64,000 nucleotides of DNA from Tetrahymena thermophila SB210 (lineage: Eukaryota > Ciliophora > Oligohymenophorea > Hymenostomatida > Tetrahymenidae): contig NW_002476013.1 in assembly GCF_000189635.1 (NCBI RefSeq), positions 186,001 through 250,000 of the forward strand, read 5' to 3'. The notes beneath the pieces were generated by a model, which was given only the letters and a program-made list of their open reading frames with translations, did not search any database and was not told the DNA's origin. Positions within the stretch are counted from its first letter, which is position 1; every line of letters begins with the position of its first letter. This document shows positions 50,401 through 62,000 of the stretch, one piece after another. The translations under genes and the position numbers were made by a program.

Positions 50401-51589
50401 TTGAATATAAATATATATATGATATTTATATAATATTAAGATTGAAGGAGAAGATGGATAATTTAAACTCCCTAAATAAATAAAATTATAGAGCCAGCAG
50501 ACATCCAGCAACTTGAGTGCTAGCCAAACAGGTGGCTACTCTGAGACTTACTAAATTAATGAAACACCTGGAAAGTTTTCTGATAATAATAGTGGAGTGT
50601 ATTAGAAACCTCCCAGCCCATTTACTTTGGGAAGTACCGGTTAAAGTAAATATTTTAAATATTGATATATGGCTTTAAAAGAACTTTTGTTTAACTTATT
50701 TAGTCAGTAGCTTAGATGCAAGAAAATAGTACGCTATTCCAAAATAAATAGGCTCATCTCTATAAAACGAAGAAGAAAGACAGTAAATGGTAAAAAAATA
50801 TGCATAGTTTGCAATAGATCTTAATTCCTAATCAAGTAATACTAGCAGCTCTTTGAATAATGTCTAAATTTAAAAGAAATAATAGTAAGTTATTATTTAT
50901 TGATGTTAGTTTATTAATCATGATAATTAATTACTATATTAAAAGCGAAAACACTAATTAACTAACCTAACAATACAATACCGATATAAATGCTTAACAA
51001 TCTCCATATCAGTATATCAGATAACAAAGCCAGCAGAGCTCAATTTAACCTCCTCAGAATTTAAATAGCACTGGTAGACCCTAATTTCAATAAATTAATA
51101 TGCAGTAATACCCAGTTAAAATGCTTCCTGGACTTGTAAGAAACGGTATGAATAACGATGACTATGTAGCATTGACTCATCAAAAAAGAATGTAAGAAAT
51201 GAATAAGTACTCTAAACCATTATAGTAAATATTTTACATACTAAATTGATTTATTTATAAATTTAATTAATTTATTATAAATATAAAATAAACAAACTCT
51301 TTCTTGATAAAGAAATGAATAAACTTTTAAAATAGCTATTTAATATTAACATTTTTTTATTGATTAAAAAAGAACTTCAAATAACAATGGACTTTATTTG
51401 TAGCCAAAGCTATTTGATCTAAATGTATTAACCAAAATGAATGATGAAGAACCTATAAGAAAAGATTAAATAGTTAGAAATAAGTAAGTGGTATACTCAA
51501 ATATCTCCTCAAATAACTTTGGTAATAACTATGATATAAATTCATAAAAGCTAATAACTAATAATAATTACTATACAAGAAGAAAATGA
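47445..51589 (+). CDS. TTLL6-type tubulin polyglutamylase
   Basis: Eleven exons: 47445-47796, 48251-48597, 48929-49011, 49062-49341, 49433-49915, 49971-50043, 50100-50356, 50441-50645, 50704-50884, 50946-51224, 51373-51589. Total 919 codons, all phases agreeing (918 aa). Residues 1-117 are an acidic then basic disordered leader. The TTL domain follows at about 118-480: KWKLCYDAENTDCDITWTD, FPGMFVLARKNHLARN, KTFIVKP, GRGIFLTR (ATP-grasp), GLKFDFRIYVLL, MHLTNYAINK and WLLEINHTPSF. LEIN carries metal-binding residues. The order and spacing fit TTLL6/TTLL13-type enzymes, which add glutamate side chains to tubulin, mainly on axonemes. The last 350 residues are low-complexity and Gln/Ser/Asn-rich. 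Which substrate chain it prefers is not visible. Confidence 0.88.
47869..47893. repeat. CTAC/CATA microsatellite in TTLL intron 1
   Basis: Short run of CTAC then CATA units inside the first intron of the TTLL gene. Length variation here would not affect the protein. Confidence 0.75.
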
Positions 51590-52912
51590 AAATTAATTTA
51601 TATTGCAACCATAAAAAAAATAAATTAATAAACATCTAATATCCACAACAATAAAAAGAAAGTGAACATTTTTCTTATTTTAAATATGGGGCAATTTATA
51701 ATAGCTTTACATGATGCAGCCATTTAAAAAAGAAAAACTTTTATTTTGTTGAATGTTATCGAAATAACTAACCAATTAATTATCTATCTAACTAAATAAC
51801 TTATAACAATAAATAAATAAATAAATTTATTTTAAAAAACATTTAAAATAAACAAATAAATTAATTATAATTATATTTTAAATTTAATTTAAACTTATCA
51901 ATATAATAATATTAATATATTTTATACTCTCAATTTGATCCATTTGTTTGTTCTTCTTTTATTCATTCACTTGTCAAAAATAATAAATTATTCTTCACGT
52001 TTCATTTAAAAATCGTTTATACAAGTAACAGTTTTTGTTGCAAAAAAGCAATCAATATATAAATTTTTTGTACATATTTAATCTATGATATATTTTATAA
52101 AGCTATTTTGTTTTTTATGATATTACTAATTCAATATTCAAAATTTGTTAGTTTTATTATATTTATATTTAGAATAAATTTATTTTTAAATGAGTTTGCT
52201 TTTAAGTCAAGGAGTTTAAAATATCTGTGGACTATATATAATACTGCTTACTTAATTACTTATTTTCTATCACAAAATGTTAACAAATAAAATTTAATAA
52301 AAATTAAAACTATTAAAGACCAGAGATAATTAAGACTAATTTCTATTAAATTGATTTTAATTTCATTCTTTTAGAATTGGAATAAACTAATTTTATTTAT
52401 TTGAATTTTACATTTTTTGTTATCTATTAAATATATCTATAACCCTAGCACCTAAAACTATTGTGAGTTTTATAAAAAGTATTATTTAGTTGATATAAAA
52501 ATATTAAAAAACAATTATTATTTAAACTAAGGAGAATATTTTACAAATATTTTCTATATCTATTAAGCAGATAATATGCGATACATATTAAATTAATAAA
52601 ATATGTCATACTTAAATTAGTTATTTCTATTAAAATAAATAGTGCCATGAGTTATTATTATTGCATATTTAAATTGTAAATATAAATTATTATTTCATGC
52701 AAATATTATTAAAGGGTCTTTCGTTTTTGCTTTTGAGATTTATATTACAATTATTATATTATAGGAAGAGTATCTTAGTTTTGTTGTTTTGATGGATTTA
52801 ACAGCTTATTTATTTAGAAAACATATAACTAAAAAGAAAAAGCAAAAAATACTATAATAATCAAATTTTTTCAACTTTTTTTTTTAATTTAGAATATATT
52901 AGCTGATAATAA
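51590..52912. other. Spacer with ambiguous membrane-protein-like frame
   Basis: One frame from ATG 52117 runs to about 52860 and is interrupted by only two TGA codons (near 52401 and 52654). It encodes hydrophobic, Ile/Phe-rich sequence. Towards the end it reads FEIYITIIILQEEYLSFVVL and then a basic tail. This could be a decayed or multi-exon small membrane-protein gene, but in DNA this AT-rich such runs also arise by chance. I do not call a gene. Confidence 0.3.
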
Positions 52913-55900
52913 ATGGATTTTTTTTAAGGATTAAGTGAAAAATATAATGAGATATGGAAAAATATTATCTCTCCATAAAGGCAAATTTATTTTTTAAACG
53001 ATTTAGGTATAACTTTGAATGATTTTAAATTATTAAATGCCTTTATACTAATTTTAGCTAATATGTATTATAAATAATTTAATTAGGACCTAAAGTTTAA
53101 ATAGTAAGAAATGTTCCAATAATAAGATATGATGTAGATCTAATAAACTCTAGGGAATAAGTATTAAGATGCACATATTATGCACCAGATTCATATGATA
53201 AATCTAAAATAGGTTGTGTTATCTATCTGCATGGAAACGCAAGTTCTAGGATAGAAGCATTAACTACATTTAATTATGTACTACCGCGTTCAATTTTATT
53301 TTGTTTTGACTTTGCTGGTGCAGGGAAAAGCGATGGATAATATGTAACATTGGGTATTAATGAATCAGAGGATTTATCACTAGTTGTAGATTATATCAGA
53401 AACAACATTGGCGTATAAAAAATTGCTCTTTGGGGAAGAAGGTAAAGTTATTAATATCAGAGTAGCTTACTCTTTTTTATATTATAAAGTTTTAGTAAGT
53501 AATTCTCCTTTACTATTTAAGAACTTCTAAAATTATAAAAAATTTTGAATTTTCAGTTTAACATAAATAACATAGACAATATGTTTGTTTTTAAATGTTA
53601 ATGCTGAGCTATTTATTATCAATAGAAAAGTTTTTATTTATTTTGAAAATGATTTTATGAATTTTCTACTTGATAAAAATTCAATTTTATTGAAGAAAAA
53701 TAAATCTAAGATAATTTAATTATTTATAATCTATTATGATTTTAGTTGATTAAATAGCAAATATTTGTTTTTAAAAAGTATGGGAGCATCAACAGCTATA
53801 AATTATTGTGCTAATAATCCTAATAAAGTATCTGTAATGGCTCTTGATTCAGGCTTTATAAAGCTCAGCTTTATTCTTGAGGAGATTGGGAAGCAAAGGA
53901 CAAAAATTCCAAATATTTTGGTTGATGCAGTTCTTCATTTTATAAAGAATAAAATAAAAAATGTCTTAAATATGGATATTTTTTAGTTAGATTTATTGGA
54001 GTAAATAAAAAAGATAAATAATTGTGAAGGCATCATATTTTGCAGTGCCTAAAATGATTCTATCATTAATTCCTATCACACTCAAAAACTCTTTGAGACA
54101 TATAGAGGTGACAAAAAAATAATCAAATTTGAAGGCGATCACAACACTTTAAGGCCTCCCTAAGTGCTTCAATAAATAGTTTAATTTTTAGAATAAAGAA
54201 TGTACGGATGTGATTTATCACCTGTTTCTTATTAAGCATAAGATGAATAAAATAAGTATTAATTTAAAGAATAAAATTACGTAAATGACGAATTGTTTGC
54301 TTAAGCATTTTAGTAAATTCCTTAGGCTCTAGATAAAACAGATTAATTAGTAGATATTTGTATCAAATAAATGGAATTTCTAGCTTGTCCTTTTTAATCT
54401 ACAAATCTTACTCCAACACATACTAGTTAAGATAAATATATGAACTTGTCTGTGTCAAACTAACAATAATAACAACAACTACTACAACCAGAAAGTCCTA
54501 TATCGAAAAAAGTAGTTGCAGATAGTGATACAGGATATACTTATAGAGATAATAATAACTATTAAAATATGAACAAATCTTTAAACAGTACCAAAAGGAT
54601 AAAACAAATATGTACAAACGCTAAAGTGTTAAACGAGTTAAGCATAAATTCATTTTAATAAATTCCTTTCAATTAAAATTTCAGTAATTAAAACCATATT
54701 GCAAATACAAATTCTAATTAATTTTAAAAAAATCCGCCATCTCCATCTGATGAAGCATACATACAAAGCTAGTTTTCTGTAATTAACTTTAATGATGCAA
54801 CTAATACTATTTAACAAGTCAGGAAATCAAATAATACCTTTTCGAAAAAACCTACAATATCTATATAAAAATAAGATAAGTAACAAGGTATTCATCTAAT
54901 TAGTAAACCAAATATGACCTAAATTAGCACTAGCTGTGATACAGTCCTTGATAAAAAGAAAGAAGATATTTTGAAGAGAATTTTTGATGAGTTAGATAGT
55001 AAACAATCAAACTAAACAAATAAATCACAGCCTCAAATTCAACTTTTGCATCCTCACTTTTAAGCTTTTTCTCAAAGCAGTGAAGCTTCTAATAATTAGC
55101 CATATATAAAAAAAGAAAAAATGTAGCTTTCAACCTCAAATTGTGCTATGTAATATCCTTAGCAGCAAAATAAAAATTAAAATAGTCTATCTCATTCTAG
55201 CAGACCACATATGCACCAAGCTAATATTAACCAATAAAATGAAACCAAAATACTTAATACTACCAGAAGAGAAGCAAGTCAAGAAGATTTCTCCTAAATT
55301 CTGTTCTAAAATAGGGTCTAAGAAAAACTACCATCTTAACATTATCCAAAGTATTATTTATATTCATTTCTCTACATTTATAATTTAAATTTATTTGTTT
55401 TAGAAGATATGTTTTAGTTATTTCCTTTTATCCTTTATGACAATTTATTTATTAATTTTTATAATTTTAATTAAGATAGAATTTAAAAATTTATTTAATT
55501 TTTTAATCTAATATTTTTTAATATCAATATTTATAAAATTAGTGAAAAGACTAATAATTATTAGTATAAAGATGAAAAAGTTTAAGTATAATGTGTTAAT
55601 TACACCTTAAAATATCCTTAATAATAAAATAAAGCTCAAAATATAAATGTTTTAAATAACTCCAGTAGACCACTATAATCTTAAGGTAATACCACATATC
55701 AATTATAACATGACATCAGAACTTAGAATATGATAAGAAACGAAATAAATTAAGAAGATCACATTTAAAGATTGAACTAAAATAGAGCTTAGGAAAGAAA
55801 TACTCCTTAAAATTTAACAATGTAAATTATTTTTTACTATTAAAAAAATATTTATTTAAAACCTTTAAAAGAATTTTACATTAATCTAATTTTTGCAAAA

Positions 55901-56187
55901 AAATATTTACAATTTTGTACAATAGTTAAATAGAATGCAAAATTAATTTAATAAATTAATATAATGTTAGGTCATAAAATAATTAAAGAAGTTTTGCACA
56001 AACATAAAATATAGATTTTAGTAACTCTTTCAATAAAAGGGATAATTCTTTAACAAATAAAGATTTAAATGATAGATATAAATTCATGACTCATTGTAAT
56101 AGTTCTCCTATTAATTATAAAGCTAAAAATTATGATATCAATTAGTAATTTAACATTTCAAGTAGCTAATCAGTTTTAAGAAAATGA
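52913..56187 (+). CDS. Alpha/beta-hydrolase (serine hydrolase) with long Gln/Asn-rich tail
   Basis: Five exons: 52913-53006, 53087-53441, 53779-55350, 55543-55821, 55971-56187. Total 839 codons, phases agreeing (838 aa). Residues about 30-290 are an alpha/beta-hydrolase domain: oxyanion strand YLHGNASSR, FDFAGAGKSDG, nucleophile elbow GRSMG with Ser150 (split by intron 2), Asp243 in QNDSII and His271 in GDHNTLRPP. The triad is complete, so it should be catalytic. It resembles ABHD17-like or S9-unassigned hydrolases common in ciliates; possible substrates are acyl-proteins or lipids. Residues 290-838 are low-complexity, Gln/Asn/Ser-rich. Within that tail, exon 4 repeats the end of exon 3 (QYPQQQNKNQN against KYPQQQNKAQN, then SSRP in both). 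This is an internal duplication separated by an intron. Confidence 0.82.
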
Positions 56188-56803
56188 TCATTCACTAAAT
56201 TGCTTAATGCAAAAAATTTAATTCAAAATTATTATAGCTATTTAAAATTTAAAATAAATTTGTAATAAGAATGTAACATATATAGAGTATAATTGTATTG
56301 TTATTAAAATACCTTAATTTATAAATTCAAAATACCATAACTTATAAATTCAAAATAATTTAAAATTGATTTACTTTCATTTTTTCTCAAAATTTTTTTT
56401 TTTTTCACATTACTCCTCAGATATGAAAGAGCTGGGTAACTAAAATTTTATTTAAAAACGGAAATTTTTTAAATTTTAATTTGAATTAACTTATTGTTAT
56501 GTAAAAATATTAAGTAATTTTAGAAATATAATGAAAAAACTTGTTTCCATAAGATTTCTTTTAAATATTTGATAAACTTTTAAAATACTATAAATAGTTA
56601 ATATATTAATTATTATGTAAATTAAATATTACAAAAATTTAAATATGTATCTTTCTCGAATGAAATAACTCAATTTAAAAGAAAACAACAAAAATTTTGT
56701 AATATAATCCTTAAATATTTTTTAGTAAGACGATGAATAATTAAAAAATCAAATAACTTAACAAAATTTAATAATTATATATAAAAAACAATTAAAAATA
56801 AAT
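56188..56803. other. Spacer with 23-bp tandem duplication
   Basis: 0.6 kb between two plus-strand genes. It holds two tandem 23-bp units (56306-56328 and 56329-56351) that differ at two positions. The rest is AT-rich 3' and 5' flank. Confidence 0.65.
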
Positions 56804-58195
56804 ATGATAGGGTTTAGAGCTAGTATAATATATTTTAAAGAGGATCCATATTTCTTAGAAGTTTAGGAAGATAGTATTTATTATTATTAGGATGGTATGC
56901 TTATTGTAGATAAGGAGAGCGGATTAGTTGTTTAATGTGGGTAATACAATGAGCTGGTTGAAGAGTATCCTGATATAGATATTGATGAACAGTTTAAAGG
57001 TCAACTTATTATGCCAGGATTTATTGACTGTCATACTCACTATCCTCAGACAGAAATGATTTGTACTTTTTCTACAGATTTATTTTCTTGGTTGAACACA
57101 TACACATTTCCTACAGAAGATTAATTCAAAGACTTATCATATGCAAGGAAAATTAGCTAATTCTACTTAAACCAGTTATTGAAAAATGGAACCACAACAG
57201 CTTTAGTGATGGCAACTATCCATCCTGAGTCTGTTTAAGCCCTTTTTGAAGAGGCTACAAAGCTAAATATGAGGATAATAACTGGCAAAACTTTAATGGA
57301 TAGGAATGCTCCAGAGTTTCTTTGCGACACTCCAGAATCAGCCTATTCTGATTCTCTTAACCTTATAGAAAAATACCACAATAAAGGGAGATGCTTGTAT
57401 TCAATAACTCCAAGGTTCTCACCTACATCAACGAGGGAGTAGCTTCAAGCTGCTGGAAAGCTAAAGCTGAGATACCCTGATGTTTATATGCATACTCATT
57501 TAAGCGAAAGTATAGAATAAGTAGAGTTTGCTTAGTCTTTGTATCCTGAAAATCAATCAGATATTTAAATCTTTGAGTAGTCAAATTTAGTTGATAAGAA
57601 ATCAGTGTTTGCTCATTGCGTAATGTGCCCAAAAAGTGAATCAGATTAATTAAGCAGACTTTAATGTGGGGTTGCTTTCTGTCCTACTAGCAATTTTTGT
57701 TATGGAGCTGGTATATTTCCATATCACGAATTCGTCTAAAAAAATGTAAATTTTGGGATTGGCTCAGACGTAGGAGGCACTACTGATTTCAGTTTACTTA
57801 AGACCTTGTAAGATGCATATAAGGTAGTAATGATTAGTTAGAAAGATACAAAAAACAGAAAACCAATGTCATCTTTTGAAGGGTTTTACAGGGCTACACT
57901 TGGAGGATGCAAGGCTCTTCACTTAGAGGATAAGCTTGGAAAATTTGAGCCAGGATATGAGGCTGACTTTGTAGTGTTAGACTGGTTTACAAATGACATA
58001 TAAAAACTAAGACATGAAACTATTGAAAAGAGATCTGGAAAAGCCTAAAGGCATTTGAACAGCTGTAAATCTGATTCCTAAAGTGATAAATTCATGCTAG
58101 CATAAAGATTATTTGGAATTATGATGATGGGCGATTAGCACAGCATCAAAGCAACCTATATTTCTGGAAAGTAATGTTATCTAAGAAAAAACTGA
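56804..58195 (+). CDS. GDA: Guanine deaminase
   Basis: Single intronless exon, 463 aa, ATG 56804-56806, TGA 58193-58195. It converts guanine to xanthine and ammonia in purine salvage and breakdown. Amidohydrolase metal and active-site motifs are all present: PGFIDCHTHYPQTE (His77, His79), MHTHLSES (His230, His232), FAHCV (His271) and GSDVGG (Asp322). The order and spacing are those of the guanine deaminase family, and the length fits animal and bacterial enzymes (about 450 aa). No signal peptide, so cytosolic. The coding DNA is clearly richer in G and C than its neighbours, and there are no introns, which may reflect strong expression or older transfer. Gln codons include many TAA/TAG, so it is fully adapted to the ciliate code. 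Confidence 0.93.
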
Positions 58196-59004
58196 AATCC
58201 GCTTTAATTATTTTACTGATTAATTTTGAATTAATAATCAATAAATTAATAAATTAACATAAAATGAACAAGATGAAATTATCACCAAATTAATATTAAT
58301 AATCCTTTATAAATTATATTTAAGACTCTTTTAAAAAGTACATAACTATTTACATGGAGATATTTTTAAGAATAAAAAAACTTATTAAAATTATGAATTT
58401 TTAAAATTAAAAAATTAGCAATATTTATTAATAGTAAAATTTTAAATATTAATTTATCTAATTATGAAAACAATGAATAATATTGTAGTTTGTTATAAAA
58501 GAAACAAACAATTAAAAGAAATAAATAAAAATTAAAGTATTTTGCTTAAGTATAAATATTTGTTACATTCATTACATTTAATTTTTTTTATTATAAAACA
58601 AATAGACAATTTATTAATAAATGATACTGGTAAATTTATTATTTTTTTTTAGCTTAGGCAATCAAAAGTATAATTCAAAGAATATTAGATATATGAGTAT
58701 GAAAAGGGCAAGTGAGAACAATTTAATATATATATTTATGAATGAATAATTTGGATGCTAAAAATTTTTTGTATTGTAATATGCAAATAACTCAAATATA
58801 TGGGAAAAAATGTAAAGAACCTCACACTTAATTTCAAGTTATTTGTATATTGTTTTTTAGAATGCATGTAGATATATAGATGTATGTATTTATTAACATT
58901 TGCAAAACTTTCCTTATATTTTAAGATTGAAGTTAATCAAATTTTAATTTTTAAGTGTATTAATTATTAAGTAGAAAGAAAGAAACTATCAATTGTATTG
59001 AATT
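58196..59004. other. AT-rich spacer
   Basis: 0.8 kb between guanine deaminase and the channel gene. It contains short ATAT and GTAGATAT-type simple sequence near 58720 and 58866. No supported frame. Confidence 0.6.
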
Positions 59005-62000
59005 ATGTCTGTTTCTTAAGAAATATAATCAAAAGATTTTTTAATTTCTCCGAAAGTAACTTCCCTAAGATAGGGTGATTCTACGAGGCGGAAAATGTTT
59101 TAAGTTGGAACTAACTCATTTTAAATGCTACAAAAGCAGGGGGATGATAATAATCCTTCTTAGTACATTTACTCAGATGATCGTTATTAATAAGAGCAAG
59201 ATTCTGTAAATTAGACAAACAATTAAATGAAACTAACTTCTTAGAGCATTATGAATAGGTCTGATTTTAAATTTTAATTGAATCGACCATCTTTATTATC
59301 TGTTGAAAGAGCTATTGATTAAGGACATTTATCACCAAAAGGATTTTTTAGTCCTAAAGAGACAATGAGAAGTTATAGTAATATTCTTTCTTCTTCGTAG
59401 TAGAATATAACTTCAGAATATGGCTTTAGAAATAGTGGAAACATTTTTATGAAATCAAAAACAGTAAATCAATTTAAGCGATCTTAGACGAGGAAGGAAG
59501 AATTTTTCGAGTAATCCCCTAAAAAAAAGCTTCGAAAATCAAAGACTTAGAAAATTTGTGATGATACAAAAACTGAGAATATGTAAAAATCAGATAGTAA
59601 AGAGGATATATACTTACCAAACTTCACGGCTTAACAAAAATCAAATGAGTAAAGTTAAAAGTAAAGTGATGATTTAAAACCAGAAAAGGGTTTGAATTAA
59701 AATTGGAAGAAGAGAGGTATCTCAATTATTACACAGGTATAAAAATTTTTAACGAGACTATAAAATCTTTCTTTTATAAGAAGATACGATAATCAGACCT
59801 TACATTAATTTTAAGTCATTAATGATTTATCTGCTTTTTATGATGAAAATAGAAAAAAGAAATCATACTAAAGAAAGGGTATAGTTTAATCAATATTAAG
59901 TCTTCTCAAATAGGGCATAAATACAAATAAAATGATATAAAAATTAACTAACCTAATTGATAAAAAATTTAAAGTTTTTGAGCCTGATTAGCTTATAATT
60001 ATCATCTGGATGCTTATCACCATAAATTCATCGTTCTTCCTTCTATTTCTTAATCCTCTTTTTATGGCTTTTTAAGATGAGTAATTATTTTATTTATTAA
60101 TTAATTATATTTCTTTTTAAGAATTTAGAAAATTCAAGTGGTCAATATTTTACCTTTATTTAAGTAATCTAAAAAATATTTGGGTCTTCTCTACCAAAAT
60201 CTTGATTAAGCAAGAAAGCACTTTTAGATTACAAAATTAAATTTATATTATCGTTAAATTAATATTTATTAATCTATAAATATTTCTAATTAATTTAAAA
60301 AGGATGATTGATTACAAATATAATAAATCACATATTATTTTTTTTTGTATGAGCACTCTGCCATTGATTGTAATGTTTGTGGATGTTATAATAAGACTCA
60401 ATACAGGGTATTATAAGAGAGGTTTAATTGTTGTTAAAAGGTGGAACATCGCCAAGCATTATATAAAGCACAAGCTATGGCTAGATATTTTTTTAATTTT
60501 CTTGTTTGCTATTTATGATAATACTAACATAAATATTATGATGTTGATAACTATACTTTTGATTGGAAAGATTACATAAATAATTAAAGAATTAGAAGAC
60601 GCAGTTACACTAGATAAAAGATAAATGGCTTATTATTAACTTGTAAAGTTAAGCATATTAGTACTTTTTATTGGACATTTCTGTGGTTGCATTTTTTGGT
60701 CAGTGGGAGTTCAAACAAAAGCACACTTAGATTAATCATGGGTAGCGAATAAGTTTGATAATAAAAGTTTCTATGAGAAATACATAAGTAGTCTCTACTG
60801 GGCCACCGTTACGATGCTTACAGTAGGCTATGGAGATATTGTTCCTTTAAATAAGATAGAAAAGTAATGTGTTATCATTATTATGATATTTTCATGTGGT
60901 ATTTATGCCTATTTTTTAAATTAAATTGGTTTTCTAATTGAAGAAATTACATATGAAGATAAGGAGTTCAAATAAATCTACTCTTAAGTTTCTCTTTTTC
61001 TTTAAAAAAGAAACTTAGATGTAAAGCTTTAAACTGAGGTATTTTATTCAACTTCTAATAAAATCTTTCTAATTTTATCAAAAATTTCAAATCTTAGTAA
61101 AAATTTAAAGCTTTATTGGTATTGATTTATTTTATTAAAGATGTATCAAATATTTAGTCTTTTGTGTATTAAGAAAGGATATACTTATTTTTTTGTTTTA
61201 ATAGGTAAAAAGATATTATTAATATCTGCATTATGAAAAGCACAACTACACAGTAAATGGAGAAGAGCTGCTTTAACCATTAAAATAATCGTTAAAATTG
61301 AAGGTTATGTCTAATATAAACTAATAACTTTTGATAAAATATAAACTTTTTAGGAATTAGTTTTCTGAGGCATTTTTGCAATAATTAGCTCTTAAAATGA
61401 AAGAATCATAGTTTAATTCAGATGATAAAGTCTGGGATTCATCTGACTTACCTTTGAACAATAAGATATTTTTTGTTATTAGAGGCTAAATAATATAAAA
61501 AGTCAATGATTAGTTTTTAGTAAAAACAATAGAGGAAGGAGGGTTTTTCAATGAAAAATGTTTTATGATTGATGAATCTCCAAATATTTCTTTTGTTTCT
61601 ACTTGCTTGTCATCTATAGTCTACTTAGATAAAAAAGATTTCTTAGAAGTTATTAAAAATTTTCCTGTTGATTACGAGAGATACTGCAAGTTACGTGATG
61701 GCTCAAAATTTTCTAATTTTTTTAACCTTGATTCAAAATGCGAAACTTGCAATCTTTTTACTCACTGTTTCAATAACTGTCCTCAAGTGAATATTTTCAT
61801 TAATAAGGCTAAAATAGTCTACAGCTTAACTCAATGGACTCCATAAAAAGATAGAATTTTTTAACAGAGAAGATAATATTAAGATTATCTTTAACAGAGT
61901 CAAATAAGCAACAATCTTTAAAATAATAGTTAAAAGAAAGATATGCGATATAAAAGAGGAAATAATGCAAGAAGTTAGCACTATTCTATATTAGAAAGTG

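Noticed and set aside
50308-50511. 67-codon minus-strand ORF
   Set aside because: Antisense over a TTLL exon and intron; composition is not protein-like.
52117-52860. Long hydrophobic frame before the hydrolase gene
   Set aside because: Interrupted by two TGA codons with no good splice solution. Not called as a gene, but described in the spacer entry.
57423-57632. 69-codon minus-strand ORF
   Set aside because: Antisense to guanine deaminase.
60081-60302. Extra coding segment between S1 and S2 of the channel
   Set aside because: The stretch is open in frame, but it is AT-rich and bounded by good GT and AG sites. Treating it as an intron gives the more usual S1-S2 spacing. The alternative is noted in the feature.
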